From positions 1,178,001 through 1,242,000 of the forward strand of contig NZ_JAVDWH010000001.1 of assembly GCF_031457275.1 (NCBI RefSeq): a DNA stretch of 64,000 nt, given 5' to 3'. The notes below the pieces were generated by a model. That model had not been told where the DNA came from and did not search any database. It was given only the letters and a program-made list of their open reading frames with translations. This DNA is from Aeromicrobium panaciterrae. Its GTDB lineage: Bacteria; Actinomycetota; Actinomycetes; Propionibacteriales; Nocardioidaceae. Position numbers and translations under genes: made by a program. How positions within the stretch are numbered: position 1 is the stretch's first letter; each line of letters starts with the position of its first letter. Positions 49,316 through 60,636 of this stretch are shown here, piece by piece.

Positions 49316-50671
49316 ATGACTGTTGAGACCGCGACTGAACGCGAACGCCTGTGGCTTGGTCCGTACGGACGTGTTGTCGCGGGGATCTTCGCCCTGGCGT
49401 TCCTCATTGCTTTCGAGTCGCTGGCCGTTGCCACGGTCATGCCGGTCGTTGCGAAAGACCTTGATGGACTGAGCCTGTACGCGCTCGCCTTCGCCGCTCC
49501 CACAGCAATCGCCGTGATCACGATGGCGATCGCGGGCCCGATGATCGATCGACAAGGGCCCGGCCCAGGTTTGCTCGCTGGCGTAGGGATCTTCGTGCTC
49601 GGACTCGTGGGTGCCGGGTCAGCCCCGAACATGGAGGTGTTCCTCTTGGGTCGCTGCGTGCAGGGCCTTGGCACCGGCTTCGTGGGTGTCGGACTTTATG
49701 TCGTCATTGGCTCGGTATTTCCCGACGAAATGCGCGCCCGAGTCTGGACTGTGATGACGAGCGCGTGGCTACTGCCGGGGCTGGTCGGGCCAGTGATCGC
49801 CGGAATGATCGCTGACCACATCGGCTGGCGCTGGGTGTTCCTGAGCGTTCCGCTCATCGCGGTCTGCTCAGTGGCGCTGTTCTGGGACGCGGTGCGTCGC
49901 GTCAAGGGCGATGCTGGCGTGACGAGCGATCACCGACGCGTTTGGTGGGCCACGCTCACGGCGACCGGCATCCTTGGCATGAGCTTGTCGGGACAGCGTG
50001 GGTTCGCTCTGTGGCCGGTCTTGTTGGTCGCTGGATTCGCGCTGACGTTTGCGTACGGGCCCCGGCTTCTTCCTCGAGGCACCTGGCTGGGGCGTCGAGG
50101 CCTGCCGAGCGTCATCGCAGCACGAAGCTTGCTGAGTGCAGCGTTCTTCGGCGCGGAGACGTACGTGCCGCTCTCCCTTGTGGAGCACCGCGGACTGAGT
50201 GTTTCGCAGGCAGGCCTACTGCTGACCAGCGCAGCGGTGCTGTGGTTCACGGGTTCGTGGGTGGCAGCCAATGTCCCCGCACTCTCATCCAAGGTGCTGA
50301 GAGTCAGGGTCGGCGCGGTTTGCGTGTTGATCGGCACCTCTGCCGGCGCGTTGAGCCTCGTTGACGCCGTGCCCGTCGTACTGATCGCAGCGATCTGGAG
50401 CATCGCTGGCCTCGGAATGGGAATGGCAGCCTCGACGCTCGGTGTCCTGCTGCTCGACCATTCGGCGGCAGGAGAGCAGGGCGTCAACAGTGCTGCGATG
50501 CAGACCAGTGATGCTGCGGTTCAGTCGATCGTGTTGGCGATCGGAAGTGTCGTCTTTGCGATCCTGCTCACGAGCCATGCGATGACTGGTTACGTCCTCG
50601 TGTTCGTCTTGGCGATGCTCACCGCTGTGGTTGCGGTCGCGGTGTCCGCCCGCCTGGAGGCCAGGGAGTGA
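49316..50671 (+). CDS. MFS transporter, drug:H+ antiporter-like
   Basis: A 451-residue protein with 12-14 predicted helices. The N-terminal half has LAVATVMPVVAKDLDGLSLY (motif C/D1-like), GPMIDRQGPGPGLLAGVGIF and GRCVQGLGTGFVGVGLYVVIGSVFPDEMRARVW, typical of EmrB/QacA-type exporters. The substrate is unknown. The start ATG 49316 has TGATAC five bases upstream and no Shine-Dalgarno, so it is probably leaderless. Divergence from azlC-azlD-soxR may mean shared control. Confidence 0.85.
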   Translation: MTVETATERERLWLGPYGRVVAGIFALAFLIAFESLAVATVMPVVAKDLDGLSLYALAFAAPTAIAVITMAIAGPMIDRQGPGPGLLAGVGIFVLGLVGAGSAPNMEVFLLGRCVQGLGTGFVGVGLYVVIGSVFPDEMRARVWTVMTSAWLLPGLVGPVIAGMIADHIGWRWVFLSVPLIAVCSVALFWDAVRRVKGDAGVTSDHRRVWWATLTATGILGMSLSGQRGFALWPVLLVAGFALTFAYGPRLLPRGTWLGRRGLPSVIAARSLLSAAFFGAETYVPLSLVEHRGLSVSQAGLLLTSAAVLWFTGSWVAANVPALSSKVLRVRVGAVCVLIGTSAGALSLVDAVPVVLIAAIWSIAGLGMGMAASTLGVLLLDHSAAGEQGVNSAAMQTSDAAVQSIVLAIGSVVFAILLTSHAMTGYVLVFVLAMLTAVVAVAVSARLEARE

Positions 50672-51199
50672 TCAGCCGGTACAGCCGGTGACTTGGTAGC
50701 GCTTCGACGCGGTGGCTGAGCTGACGACCTTGCCGTCAATCGCGATGGTGCACGTCGCGGACGTGCCGAGAGCCTGCACAAAAGCCTGGGCGACGGCGCG
50801 GGGTCCGCGAAGTCGCTTGGTGATCGTCACCGTGCTGCTTGACGACATCGGTGTGCTGTCTCCGGCCTGGGTGCGGATCATGTACTTGAATGGTCCGTTT
50901 CCCCGCAGAGTGATCGTCACCTCATAGATGGTGTTGCCGGTGCCCGCGTTCTTCAGTGGATCTCCGGTGACAGTGGTGGTTCCTCCACCGGCTTCGAAGA
51001 ACTTCTCGAAGCCCTCGGGGATCTCATCGCGCGGCGGTTGGATCGGCTGGACACTCACCTTCGGTGCGGTCGGCCCCTCGGTGCTCGGTTCATCGTTGTT
51101 TTCCACGAACACCATGTATGCGCCTGCAAGAAGAAGGATCGTCCCGAGGACCGTCGCCAGTACGGCGATTCTTTGTCCTCGACGTCGGGAGTGGCGCAT
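50672..51199 (-). CDS. Membrane-anchored exported protein, weakly MmpS-like
   Basis: A 175-residue protein. A basic start (RHSRRRGQR) and one helix (IAVLATVLGTILLLAGAYMVFV, about 11-32) anchor it, and a Pro-rich linker follows. The exported domain (about 75-175) has strands and two Cys (ATCTIAID and QVTGC) that may pair. The IxVDGKVV..C ending recalls MmpS accessory proteins, but the match is weak and no mmpL is nearby. Its function is unknown. Confidence 0.55.
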   Translation of the reverse strand: MRHSRRRGQRIAVLATVLGTILLLAGAYMVFVENNDEPSTEGPTAPKVSVQPIQPPRDEIPEGFEKFFEAGGGTTTVTGDPLKNAGTGNTIYEVTITLRGNGPFKYMIRTQAGDSTPMSSSSTVTITKRLRGPRAVAQAFVQALGTSATCTIAIDGKVVSSATASKRYQVTGCTG

Positions 51200-51333
51200 G
51201 AGCCCTTCTTAACATGGTGTTGGAGCAAACCTTGCTTTCGGGACAACGACTGCGGAGCGGTCGAGTTACCCGATCGCGAGGCACGTCACTGTCCATCTAT
51301 TCGGGGAGTGGCGCGCCGAAAGTCGTGCGCCGA

Positions 51334-51339
51334 TACCCT
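51334..51339 (+). promoter_or_regulatory. -10 element for leaderless hom
   Basis: TACCCT exactly six bases before GTG 51346, with no Shine-Dalgarno. It is the likely promoter of the threonine operon. The 146-bp region upstream (51200-51345) shows no gene. Confidence 0.5.
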
Positions 51340-51345
51340 TGACCA

Positions 51346-52665
51346 GTGAACGCCTCATCGTGGTCTGCCGGCCGCCCACTTCGCGTTGCCCTGCTGGGCT
51401 GCGGTGTCGTGGGTAGCGAAGTCGCGCGCCTGATGACGCGAGACGCCGAGGAGCTGGCACAGCGCGTGGGTGCTCCGCTCGAGCTGGTGGGCATTGCCGT
51501 ACGTCGGCTTGGTCGCGAACGCGACCTCGATGTGCCGGCTGACCTCTTCACGACGGACGCCGCGGGATTGGTGAGTCGTGGTGACATCGACGTCGTCATT
51601 GAGGTGATCGGTGGCATCGAGCCCGCTCGCGAGCTGATCCTGTCCGCCCTCGACAACGGCGCATCTGTGGTCACCGCCAACAAGGCGCTTCTCGCCGAGG
51701 ACGGCGCGACCCTGTTCGAGGCCGCTGAGAAGGCTGAGCGCGACCTTTACTTCGAGGCCGCCGTGGCTGGCGCCATTCCGATCGTGCGCCCACTGCGCGA
51801 GTCACTCGCAGGCGACTCAGTCGAGCGCGTGCTCGGCATCGTCAACGGAACCACCAACTTCATCCTCGACGCCATGACCACCAATGGCACTGGATTCTCC
51901 GAGGCGCTCGACGAGGCGCAGCGGCTCGGCTATGCCGAGGCCGATCCGACTGCAGACATCGAGGGATTCGATGCGGCAGCCAAAGCGGCGATCCTGTCGG
52001 GACTCGCATTCCATACTCGTATGACCCTCGGTGACGTCCACCGCGAAGGCATCACCGAAGTCAGTGCTGCCGACATCCGCTCTGCCAGCGAAATGGGCTG
52101 CGTCGTCAAGCTGCTCGCGATTTGCGAGAAGCGTGACACCCCAGACGGTCCTGCCGTCTCGGCGCGCGTACACCCCGCGATGATCCCGCTGTCCCACCCG
52201 CTGGCCAGTGTTCGTGGCGCCTACAACGCGGTGTTCGTCGAGAGCGAGTCCGCGGGTCAGCTCATGTTCTACGGTCCGGGTGCCGGCGGTGCCCCAACGG
52301 CAAGTGCTGTGCTCGGTGACGTCGTCTCGGTCGCCCGCAACCGTCGCAATGACGTGTTCGGCCCGGGTGAATCGACCCACGCGCAGCTCGAGGTACTCGA
52401 CATCGGTCGGGCTCGTACGCGCTATCACGTGGCCATTGACGTCGACGACCGTCCGGGCGTGCTCGCGGCTGTGGCTCACGCCTTTGCCGAGTTCGACGTA
52501 TCGATCCGAACTGTGCGCCAGGAAGGCTCCGGCCTCGATGCGCAGCTGGTCATCGTCACCCACGAAGCTGACGACGCTGCGCTCTCAGCGACCGTCGCCG
52601 CGCTGCGTGAGATGGACATGGTCCGCGATGTCTCGTCTGTCATGCGCGTCGAGGGAGGATTCTGA
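51346..52665 (+). CDS. hom: Homoserine dehydrogenase
   Basis: A 439-residue enzyme reducing aspartate semialdehyde to homoserine. NAD(P) motif VALLGCGVVGSEVARL near residue 13; catalytic region GIVNGTTNFILDAM, with GYAEADPTADIEGFDAAAKAAIL. A C-terminal ACT domain (about 355-435, YHVAIDVDDRPGVLAAVAHAFAE) provides feedback control by threonine. It is monofunctional, with no aspartokinase. The start is GTG 51346. It overlaps thrC by one base (TGATG). Confidence 0.96.
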   Translation: MNASSWSAGRPLRVALLGCGVVGSEVARLMTRDAEELAQRVGAPLELVGIAVRRLGRERDLDVPADLFTTDAAGLVSRGDIDVVIEVIGGIEPARELILSALDNGASVVTANKALLAEDGATLFEAAEKAERDLYFEAAVAGAIPIVRPLRESLAGDSVERVLGIVNGTTNFILDAMTTNGTGFSEALDEAQRLGYAEADPTADIEGFDAAAKAAILSGLAFHTRMTLGDVHREGITEVSAADIRSASEMGCVVKLLAICEKRDTPDGPAVSARVHPAMIPLSHPLASVRGAYNAVFVESESAGQLMFYGPGAGGAPTASAVLGDVVSVARNRRNDVFGPGESTHAQLEVLDIGRARTRYHVAIDVDDRPGVLAAVAHAFAEFDVSIRTVRQEGSGLDAQLVIVTHEADDAALSATVAALREMDMVRDVSSVMRVEGGF

Positions 52666-53729
52666 TGGCTCACCTGTGGCGAGGCGTGATCGAGGAATAT
52701 CGCGAGTGGCTTCCGGTCACCGCTGACACCCCGGTCATCACGCTCCGTGAAGGCGGCACTCCGCTGGTGCACTCGGCCTGGTTGTCAGGTCTGGTGCACG
52801 GCGACGTGTGGCTCAAGGTCGAGGGTGACAACCCCACGGGGTCGTTCAAGGATCGCGGTATGACGCTGGCGATCTCGGTCGCCGTCGGTGAAGGCGCCAA
52901 GGCCGTCGTGTGCGCGTCGACCGGCAACACTTCTGCCTCGATGGCTGCCTACGCCGCTCGGGCTGGCATCACGCCGATCGTCCTGGTCCCGCACGGCAAG
53001 ATCGCCGCGGGCAAGATGGCCCAGGCCGTCATGCACGGTGCCGAAATCATCCAGGTCAAGGGCGGCTTCGATGAGTGTCTGCAGCTCTCACGCGGCCTCG
53101 CGGACAAGTACCCCGTCGCACTGGTCAACTCGGTCAACCCCGTACGCCTTCAGGGCCAGAAGACCGCTGCCTTCGAAATCGTTGACGCGCTCGGCGCGAC
53201 TCCGGACATGCACGTGCTTCCGGTCGGCAACGCGGGCAACATCTCGGCTTACTGGATCGGCTATCGCGAATACGCCGATGCGGGCATCGCCACCAAGACT
53301 CCACTGATGTGGGGCTTCCAGGCGCAGGGCGCAGACCCGATCGTCCAGGGCGCTCCGATCCAGCACCCCGAGACTTTGGCAACTGCGATCCGCATCGGCA
53401 ATCCGGCTTCGTGGCACCTCGCTACTGCGGCACGTGACGAGTCGGGTGGACGTATCGACTCGGTCAGCGACGAGCAGATCCTTCAGGCCCAGCGTGACCT
53501 CGCCTCGCACGATGGAGTGTTCGTCGAACCTGCCTCAGCAGCCGGCGTCGCGGGACTCGTTGCTGCCGCCTCGGCGGGTCAGGTTGAGCCTGGGCAGACG
53601 ATTGCCGTCACCGTCACCGGCCACGGCTTGAAGGATGTCGACACCGCACTGTCGGGCATTGGCTCCATCGTCGACGCAGTTATCGAGGCCGACGTCGACG
53701 CCGCGGCAGCCGCTGCGGGCCTCGCGTGA
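52665..53729 (+). CDS. thrC: Threonine synthase
   Basis: A 354-residue PLP fold-type II enzyme turning phosphohomoserine into threonine. The PLP lysine is in NPTGSFKDRGMTLAI near residue 60. The phosphate-binding glycine loop is in VLPVGNAGNISAYWIGY. It is the short actinobacterial class without the N-terminal extension of plant enzymes. It overlaps hom by one base and thrB by four. Confidence 0.96.
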   Translation: MAHLWRGVIEEYREWLPVTADTPVITLREGGTPLVHSAWLSGLVHGDVWLKVEGDNPTGSFKDRGMTLAISVAVGEGAKAVVCASTGNTSASMAAYAARAGITPIVLVPHGKIAAGKMAQAVMHGAEIIQVKGGFDECLQLSRGLADKYPVALVNSVNPVRLQGQKTAAFEIVDALGATPDMHVLPVGNAGNISAYWIGYREYADAGIATKTPLMWGFQAQGADPIVQGAPIQHPETLATAIRIGNPASWHLATAARDESGGRIDSVSDEQILQAQRDLASHDGVFVEPASAAGVAGLVAAASAGQVEPGQTIAVTVTGHGLKDVDTALSGIGSIVDAVIEADVDAAAAAAGLA

Positions 53730-54601
53730 GCTTCATCGCCGGGCCGGTCACCGTACGTACCCCGGCTTCAAGTGCCAACCTCGGTCCCGGCTTCGACGCG
53801 CTCGGACTCGCCCTCTCGCTGTACGACGATGTCACCGCCGAGGTGCTGTCTTCCGGCCTGGAAATCGACGTCGTCGGCGAAGGAAGCGACGGCGTACCCA
53901 AGGACGAAACGCACCTGATCGTACGAGCGATGTATGCCGCGTTCGACCTGCTGGGTGAGCGACCTTCCGGACTGCGACTCAGCTGCATCAATGCGATTCC
54001 GCATGGACGTGGGCTGGGTTCCTCGGCGGCTGCAATTGTTGCGGGCATCACCCTGGCAAATGCGCTGGTCGACGGAGACGGACTGGACGGCGCTGCTGCA
54101 TTCCAGCTCGCGGCTGACCTCGAAGGTCATCCCGACAATGTCGCTGCGGCGATGTTCGGTGGGCTGACGATCGCCTGGCTCGAAGGCGAGGCCGCACAGG
54201 TAGAACGACTCGATTCAGCAGTCGAGGTGACTGTGTTCATCCCGTCTGAAGCGGTGTCGACCGAGAAGGCTCGCGGACTGCTCCCCGAGACGGTCTCGCA
54301 CGCCGATGCTTCGGCCAATGCTGGTCGAGCTGCATTGCTCGTACGCGCGCTGACCGGCGCACCCCATTTGCTTCTCGCGGCAACCGAGGACAGGCTCCAC
54401 CAGTCCTACCGAGCGAGCGCGATGTCGGACTCGTACGACCTGATGTCGAGCCTGCGAGCTGACGGTATTGCCGCCACGATTTCGGGTGCTGGGCCAACTG
54501 TTCTGGCCTTCGCCAGAGGGCTCGGCGACCGCCTTCCGGAAGGCTGGGCACTGCACGAACTGGACGTCGATCTTGAGGGCGCACACGTCGTTGTGACATG
54601 A
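53726..54601 (+). CDS. thrB: Homoserine kinase
   Basis: A 291-residue GHMP kinase. Motif 1: VRTPASSANLGPGFDALGLAL. Motif 2 (ATP loop): IPHGRGLGSSAAAIVAGI near residue 95. Motif 3: ISGAGPTVLAF near residue 250. It phosphorylates homoserine for ThrC. The start is GTG 53726 inside GTGA with the thrC stop. A hairpin without T-run follows at 54603-54620. Confidence 0.95.
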   Translation: MSFIAGPVTVRTPASSANLGPGFDALGLALSLYDDVTAEVLSSGLEIDVVGEGSDGVPKDETHLIVRAMYAAFDLLGERPSGLRLSCINAIPHGRGLGSSAAAIVAGITLANALVDGDGLDGAAAFQLAADLEGHPDNVAAAMFGGLTIAWLEGEAAQVERLDSAVEVTVFIPSEAVSTEKARGLLPETVSHADASANAGRAALLVRALTGAPHLLLAATEDRLHQSYRASAMSDSYDLMSSLRADGIAATISGAGPTVLAFARGLGDRLPEGWALHELDVDLEGAHVVVT

Positions 54602-54602
54602 A

Positions 54603-54620
54603 CCCAGCAGGAATGCTGGG
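54603..54620 (+). terminator. Hairpin after thrB
   Basis: CCCAGCA (54603-54609), loop GGAA, TGCTGGG (54614-54620): a perfect 7-bp stem without a T tract. It directly follows the thrB stop. Confidence 0.5.
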
Positions 54621-54687
54621 CGACCTGATGGTGTTATGGTGGATGAGTCGGAGTCGAGTTCATACTCCCCGGCAAGCCATTTAAGAA

Positions 54688-54710
54688 GCCCGTCGGATAC
54701 GGGCAAGCCT
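54688..54710 (+). promoter_or_regulatory. Terminator-like hairpin in the rho leader
   Basis: GCCCGT (54688-54693), loop CGGAT, ACGGGC (54699-54704), then a short T-rich stretch CCTTTT. It lies in the 167-bp leader of rho (54602-54768). Rho genes are often autoregulated by attenuation in the leader, so this may be an attenuator. Confidence 0.4.
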
Positions 54711-54768
54711 TTTATGTGATCTGGAATCTCCAGTTACTTGGCCAGTGGCCTCATTCAAAGGAACCTAC

Positions 54769-56538
<1,770 letters not shown>

Positions 56539-56550
56539 GTCAATCGCGAG

Positions 56551-56580
56551 GCCCGGCATCCTGATGGGTGCCGGGCTTTG
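56551..56580 (+). terminator. Rho-independent terminator after rho
   Basis: GCCCGGCA (56551-56558) pairs with TGCCGGGC (56569-56576), followed by TTTG. It lies 13 bp after the rho stop. Confidence 0.75.
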
Positions 56581-56626
56581 TGCTGTCTGGGTGAGCGGTA
56601 GTTGAACGGCCTACTAGTCTGGACGC

Positions 56627-57109
56627 ATGACTACTGCGCACGACTTCTCCGCCAACGCCATCGACGGAACTGAGCAACTGCTGTCTGACTACAAAGGCAA
56701 GGTCTTGCTGGTCGTCAATGTTGCTACCCACTGCGGCCTCACTCCTCAGTTCAAGGGGCTCGAGAGGGTCTACCAGGAGTACGTAGATCGTGGTCTCGTC
56801 GTCCTCGGCTTCCCCTGTGATCAGTTCGCCGGCCAGAACCCCGGAGACGACGCCGAGACCGGCGCGTTTTGCGAGAAGAACTATGGCGTGACGTTCCCGC
56901 TGTTCTCGGAGATCCAGGTCAACGGCAAGGACGCCCACCCGCTTTACAAGTGGCTGAAGAAGGAAAAGGGCGGCGTTGGCCCGAGCGCGATCAAGTGGAA
57001 CTTCACCAAGTTCCTGGTCGACACCGAGGGCAATGTGGTCAAGCGCTACAGCTCGACGACTGCTCCCGAAGACATCAAGAGCGACATCGAAGCGCTCCTG
57101 CCTGAGTAA
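56627..57109 (+). CDS. Glutathione-peroxidase-family thiol peroxidase
   Basis: A 160-residue thioredoxin-fold peroxidase. The peroxidatic Cys is in [13 protein letters not shown] near residue 36; the Gln/Asn/Trp set is in [12 protein letters not shown] and [11 protein letters not shown] resolving Cys is possible in FPCDQF or FCEKN. Since actinobacteria lack glutathione, thioredoxin or mycothiol is the likely reductant. TAGTCT (56615-56620) lies six bases before the ATG, indicating a leaderless transcript. Confidence 0.92.
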   Translation: MTTAHDFSANAIDGTEQLLSDYKGKVLLVVNVATHCGLTPQFKGLERVYQEYVDRGLVVLGFPCDQFAGQNPGDDAETGAFCEKNYGVTFPLFSEIQVNGKDAHPLYKWLKKEKGGVGPSAIKWNFTKFLVDTEGNVVKRYSSTTAPEDIKSDIEALLPE

Positions 57110-57228
57110 CGCAGGGAATGGCTGAGCCCGGATTGGCGTTGTACGTATGCCAACTGGCACAATTGACCCTTGGTGCTGGTTCACGGATCGCATTCAGCGA
57201 AACGACCCAGCCGCCGCGAGAGGACACC

Positions 57229-57435
57229 ATGAAGCAAGGCATTCACCCCGATTACGTCGAGACCCAGGTCACCTGCACCTGCGGCAACTCGTTCACGACC
57301 AAGAGCACTGCGCCTGAGGGCGTTCTGCGCGCCGATGTCTGCTCGGCCTGCCACCCGTTCTACACGGGCAAGCAGAAGATCCTCGACACCGGTGGACGCG
57401 TGGCCCGCTTCGAGAAGCGCTACGCCAAGAAGTAG
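57229..57435 (+). CDS. rpmE: 50S ribosomal protein bL31, zinc-binding form
   Basis: A 68-residue ribosomal protein starting [20 protein letters not shown]. Cysteines in VTCTCGN and [12 protein letters not shown] form the zinc ribbon, so this is the primary C-plus paralogue. The start ATG 57229 follows GAGAGGA. It is flanked by a strong terminator at 57445-57488, so it is partly independent of prfA. Confidence 0.95.
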   Translation: MKQGIHPDYVETQVTCTCGNSFTTKSTAPEGVLRADVCSACHPFYTGKQKILDTGGRVARFEKRYAKK

Positions 57436-57444
57436 CAACGTTCC

Positions 57445-57488
57445 AGCGCCGACCCCAGCCTGCAAAGGCTCGGGTCGGCGCTGTTGTT
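57445..57488 (+). terminator. Terminator after rpmE
   Basis: AGCGCCGACCC (57445-57455) pairs with GGGTCGGCGCT (57472-57482), with an inner AGCC/GGCT pair, followed by GTTGTT. Confidence 0.85.
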
Positions 57489-57518
57489 ACATCTTCCTGA
57501 CTGCGAGAGGAGTGCGTG

Positions 57519-58598
57519 ATGTTTGAAGCCGTTGAGACGCTCGTTACTGAGCATGCTGAGCTCGAGCGCAAGATGTCCGATCCCGCCGTGCACTCCGATC
57601 CGGGTCTGGCCAAGAAGCTTGGTCAGCGGTACGCCGAGGTCAGCGCGATCGTGAAGACCTACCGCGACTACCAGCAGGCAACAGGAGATCTTGAAGCTGC
57701 GCGTGAATTCGCCGCCGAGGATCCCAGTTTTGCTGCGGAGATCGAAGCTCTCGAGCCACGTATCGCTGAGCTCGGCGAGCGCCTTCAGAGACTGCTCGTA
57801 CCGCGCGACCCCGCCGACTCCAAGGACGTCCTCATGGAGATCAAGGGCGGCGAGGGCGGAGAAGAGTCAGCTCTGTTCGCAGGCGACCTGCAGCGTATGT
57901 ACTCGCGCTTCGCCGAGCAGCGTGGCTGGAAGACCGAGATTCTCGACTCGACTGAGTCAGCGTTGGGCGGCTACAAGTCCGTGACGATGGCGGTGAAGGC
58001 ATCGGGTACTCCCGAACCAGGCATGGCGCCGTATGCGCAGCTCAAGTTCGAGGGTGGGGTGCACCGTGTGCAGCGCGTGCCGGTGACAGAGTCGCAAGGC
58101 CGCATCCATACGTCCGCTGCCGGCGTGCTCGTCATGCCCGAGGCCGAGGACATTGACGTCGAGATCAACGACAACGACCTGCGCATCGACGTCTACCGCT
58201 CGTCGGGCCCAGGCGGCCAGAGCGTCAACACGACCGACTCGGCCGTGCGCATCACCCACGTTCCGACCGGCATCGTCGCGAGCTGTCAGAACGAGAAGAG
58301 TCAGCTGCAGAACCGTGAGCAGGCCATGCGCATCCTGCGCGCCCGACTGCTCGAAGCTGCTCAGGCTGCTGCCGATGCCGAGGCATCAGACGCTCGCAAG
58401 TCGCAGATCCGTACTGTCGACCGTTCCGAGCGCATCCGCACCTACAACTTCCCCGAAAACCGGCTCTCGGATCACCGCACGGGGTTCAAGGCCTACAACC
58501 TCGACCAGGTGATGGACGGCGCGCTCGACGACGTCATCACCTCGCTCGTCGAGGCCGACCTGGCCGCCCGCCTCGATGCGGTCGAAGCCGGAGAATGA
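57519..58598 (+). CDS. prfA: Peptide chain release factor 1
   Basis: A 359-residue class I release factor for UAG and UAA. The GGQ catalytic motif is in [16 protein letters not shown] near residue 230. The stop-codon-reading region has [16 protein letters not shown], with the PxT tripeptide of RF1 (PVT). I chose ATG 57519, six bases after GAGAGGAG; GTG 57516 is the alternative. Its stop overlaps prmC by 4 bp, coupling the factor to the enzyme that methylates its GGQ glutamine. Confidence 0.96.
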   Translation: MFEAVETLVTEHAELERKMSDPAVHSDPGLAKKLGQRYAEVSAIVKTYRDYQQATGDLEAAREFAAEDPSFAAEIEALEPRIAELGERLQRLLVPRDPADSKDVLMEIKGGEGGEESALFAGDLQRMYSRFAEQRGWKTEILDSTESALGGYKSVTMAVKASGTPEPGMAPYAQLKFEGGVHRVQRVPVTESQGRIHTSAAGVLVMPEAEDIDVEINDNDLRIDVYRSSGPGGQSVNTTDSAVRITHVPTGIVASCQNEKSQLQNREQAMRILRARLLEAAQAAADAEASDARKSQIRTVDRSERIRTYNFPENRLSDHRTGFKAYNLDQVMDGALDDVITSLVEADLAARLDAVEAGE

Positions 58599-59446
58599 GC
58601 GCAGTACGTACGCAGGCCGAGCGGTTGCTCGCCGAGGCGACGGGGATTCTCGAAGCAGCTGGCGTCGAGTCGGCGCGGCATGACGCCGAGTCGCTGCTCA
58701 GCCATGTCACCGGCATACCTCGCATGTCACTGGTCACCAGGGCGAGGCCCGATGGCATCCAGAAGGATGCGTTCCTCAAGCTGATCGAGGCGCGCGCCTC
58801 TCGCATTCCCCTGCAACACCTGACCGGCTCGGCTGCTTTCAGGTACGTCGATCTTGAGGTCGGACCCGGCGTCTTCGTGCCGCGCCCCGAGACCGAGATG
58901 CTCGCTGGTTGGGCGATCGACCACGCCAAGACACTCACCGACCCAGTGGTGGTTGAACTGTGCGCAGGCTCAGGTGCGATCTCGCTATCGGTCGTGCACG
59001 AGGTGCCGAGCGCACGGGTCCACGCTGTCGAGCTCGACGAGCCCGCGTACGAATGGGCACAACGCAACCTTGACGGAACTGGTGTCGATCTCCGGCTCGG
59101 CGACATGGCTGACGCCTTCTCGGACCTTGACGGGACGGTCGACATCGTCGTTGCCAACCCGCCCTACATCCCGCTTGATGCGTGGGAAAGCGTTGCCCCA
59201 GAGGTACGCGATCACGACCCGTCGCTCGCGCTGTGGTCAGGCGATGACGGACTCGACGCGATGCGCGTGCTCGAGCAGACCGCCTGGCGCCTCCTCAAGC
59301 CTGGGGGAGTCGTCGGTGCCGAGCATGCTGACGCACAGGGGGAGTCCGCTCCGGAGGTCTTCGTGCCGCGCTGGACCAGCGTGCGCGACAACCTCGATCT
59401 GGCGCGCCGGCCACGCTTCGTGACGGCTACCAAACCCGCCAACTGA
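58595..59446 (+). CDS. prmC: Release factor glutamine N5-methyltransferase (PrmC/HemK)
   Basis: A 283-residue SAM methyltransferase acting on the GGQ glutamine of RF1 and RF2. The substrate-binding N-terminal helical domain covers 1-85. [16 protein letters not shown] leads to the SAM motif [15 protein letters not shown], and [14 protein letters not shown] has the catalytic NPPY. It overlaps prfA by 4 bp. Confidence 0.95.
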   Translation: MSAVRTQAERLLAEATGILEAAGVESARHDAESLLSHVTGIPRMSLVTRARPDGIQKDAFLKLIEARASRIPLQHLTGSAAFRYVDLEVGPGVFVPRPETEMLAGWAIDHAKTLTDPVVVELCAGSGAISLSVVHEVPSARVHAVELDEPAYEWAQRNLDGTGVDLRLGDMADAFSDLDGTVDIVVANPPYIPLDAWESVAPEVRDHDPSLALWSGDDGLDAMRVLEQTAWRLLKPGGVVGAEHADAQGESAPEVFVPRWTSVRDNLDLARRPRFVTATKPAN

Positions 59447-59468
59447 GGTCGTCTAGGCTGAAGCCCTT

Positions 59469-59963
59469 ATGGGCGGCGACCTTGCACTCTTTGGAGCCGC
59501 GTTCGCCGTAGGCATCGGGTCTGCACTGCTCCCGATCTTCATCAATGCGGAGTTGTTCGTCGGCAGCCTCGGCGCCACAGTCGACAGCCGAGTGACCCTC
59601 GTGCTCGCCATCGTGTGCCTGGTCATTGCCACGGTGATCGGCAAGGCCTTCGTCTTCCAGCTCGCCCGTACCGGAAGCCGCAAGATCCGGTCGTCAGTCG
59701 AGCGAAAGCCCCCTCGCAACAAGCTGTTCGCCCAGGTACGCCGGCTGAGCGACTGGCTGCTGACGTTGCTCGACCGCCCGTACGCGGGTGCGATCACGGC
59801 GTTCGCGTCGTCTCTGACCGGTATCCCACCGCTGGCGATCGTGACGATCCTTGCCGGAGCGTCGCGACAGCCTCAGTGGCTGTTCCTGTCGATGGTGTTC
59901 ATCGGACGACTGCTGCAGTTCTTGGCGATCGCCTTTGTCCTCCACGGCATCAGCTGGTTCTAG
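59469..59963 (+). CDS. Small membrane protein, possibly VTT/DedA-like
   Basis: A 164-residue membrane protein with segments near 5-28, 41-62, 105-125 and 138-160. A basic loop lies in the middle (RTGSRKIRSSVERKPPRNK). The shape resembles small VTT (DedA/YqaA-like) proteins, but the conserved motifs are weak, so function is open. TAGGCT (59454-59459) nine bases before the ATG suggests a near-leaderless transcript. Confidence 0.6.
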   Translation: MGGDLALFGAAFAVGIGSALLPIFINAELFVGSLGATVDSRVTLVLAIVCLVIATVIGKAFVFQLARTGSRKIRSSVERKPPRNKLFAQVRRLSDWLLTLLDRPYAGAITAFASSLTGIPPLAIVTILAGASRQPQWLFLSMVFIGRLLQFLAIAFVLHGISWF

Positions 59964-59982
59964 CTCCACCTAGGATGACTCC

Positions 59983-60633
59983 GTGAAGTTCGACTGCGCT
60001 GTGCCCGAAGAGTTCGACAAGGGACTCAAGGCCGCCAAGACCGCTCTCGACTCCGGCAATCTCGTCGTCCTGCCGACCGACACGGTCTACGGACTCGCTG
60101 CCGACGCCTTCTCTCCGCACGCCGTGCAGTCCCTGCTGGATGCGAAGGGTCGTAGCCGTCAGATGCCGCCGCCGGTGCTGGTCGGTGCGCCCACGACGCT
60201 CGATGCGCTTGCCGCCGAGGTACCGTCCTGGCTCCGAGCAGCGGTCGACGAGCTGTGGCCAGGGCCGCTGACCGTGATCCTCAAGCAGCAGTCATCGCTG
60301 ACCTGGGATCTCGGCGAGACTCACAACACCGTTGCCGTACGAATGCCTGACGACGAACGCGCCCTCGCGCTTCTCAAACAGACCGGGCCGCTCGCTGTCA
60401 GCAGTGCCAACATCACCAGCCAGCCAGCCGCTCAGACGATCGAAGAGGCTGAGGAGATGCTCGGCGCCAAAGTCGCGGTCTATCTCGATGGCGGTCCATC
60501 AGCGTCTGGCGTGCCATCGACGATCCTTGACGCCACCGGGTCAACCCCGCGCATCCTGCGAGCCGGGGGAGTCACCCTCGAGATGCTGCACGCGTACAAC
60601 AACACGATCGAGCCAGCGGACGAGGTCAGCTGA
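59983..60633 (+). CDS. L-threonylcarbamoyladenylate synthase (TsaC/Sua5 family)
   Basis: A 216-residue YrdC-domain protein that makes threonylcarbamoyl-AMP for tRNA t6A37. Motifs: LDSGNLVVLPTDTVYGLAAD, KGRSRQMPPPVLV, WPGPLTVILK and AVSSANITSQPA. It is the short TsaC-like form without a C-terminal Sua5 domain. The start is GTG 59983 with TAGGAT six bases upstream, so probably leaderless. The next gene starts 3 bp after its stop. Confidence 0.93.
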   Translation: MKFDCAVPEEFDKGLKAAKTALDSGNLVVLPTDTVYGLAADAFSPHAVQSLLDAKGRSRQMPPPVLVGAPTTLDALAAEVPSWLRAAVDELWPGPLTVILKQQSSLTWDLGETHNTVAVRMPDDERALALLKQTGPLAVSSANITSQPAAQTIEEAEEMLGAKVAVYLDGGPSASGVPSTILDATGSTPRILRAGGVTLEMLHAYNNTIEPADEVS

Positions 60634-60636
60634 CCC

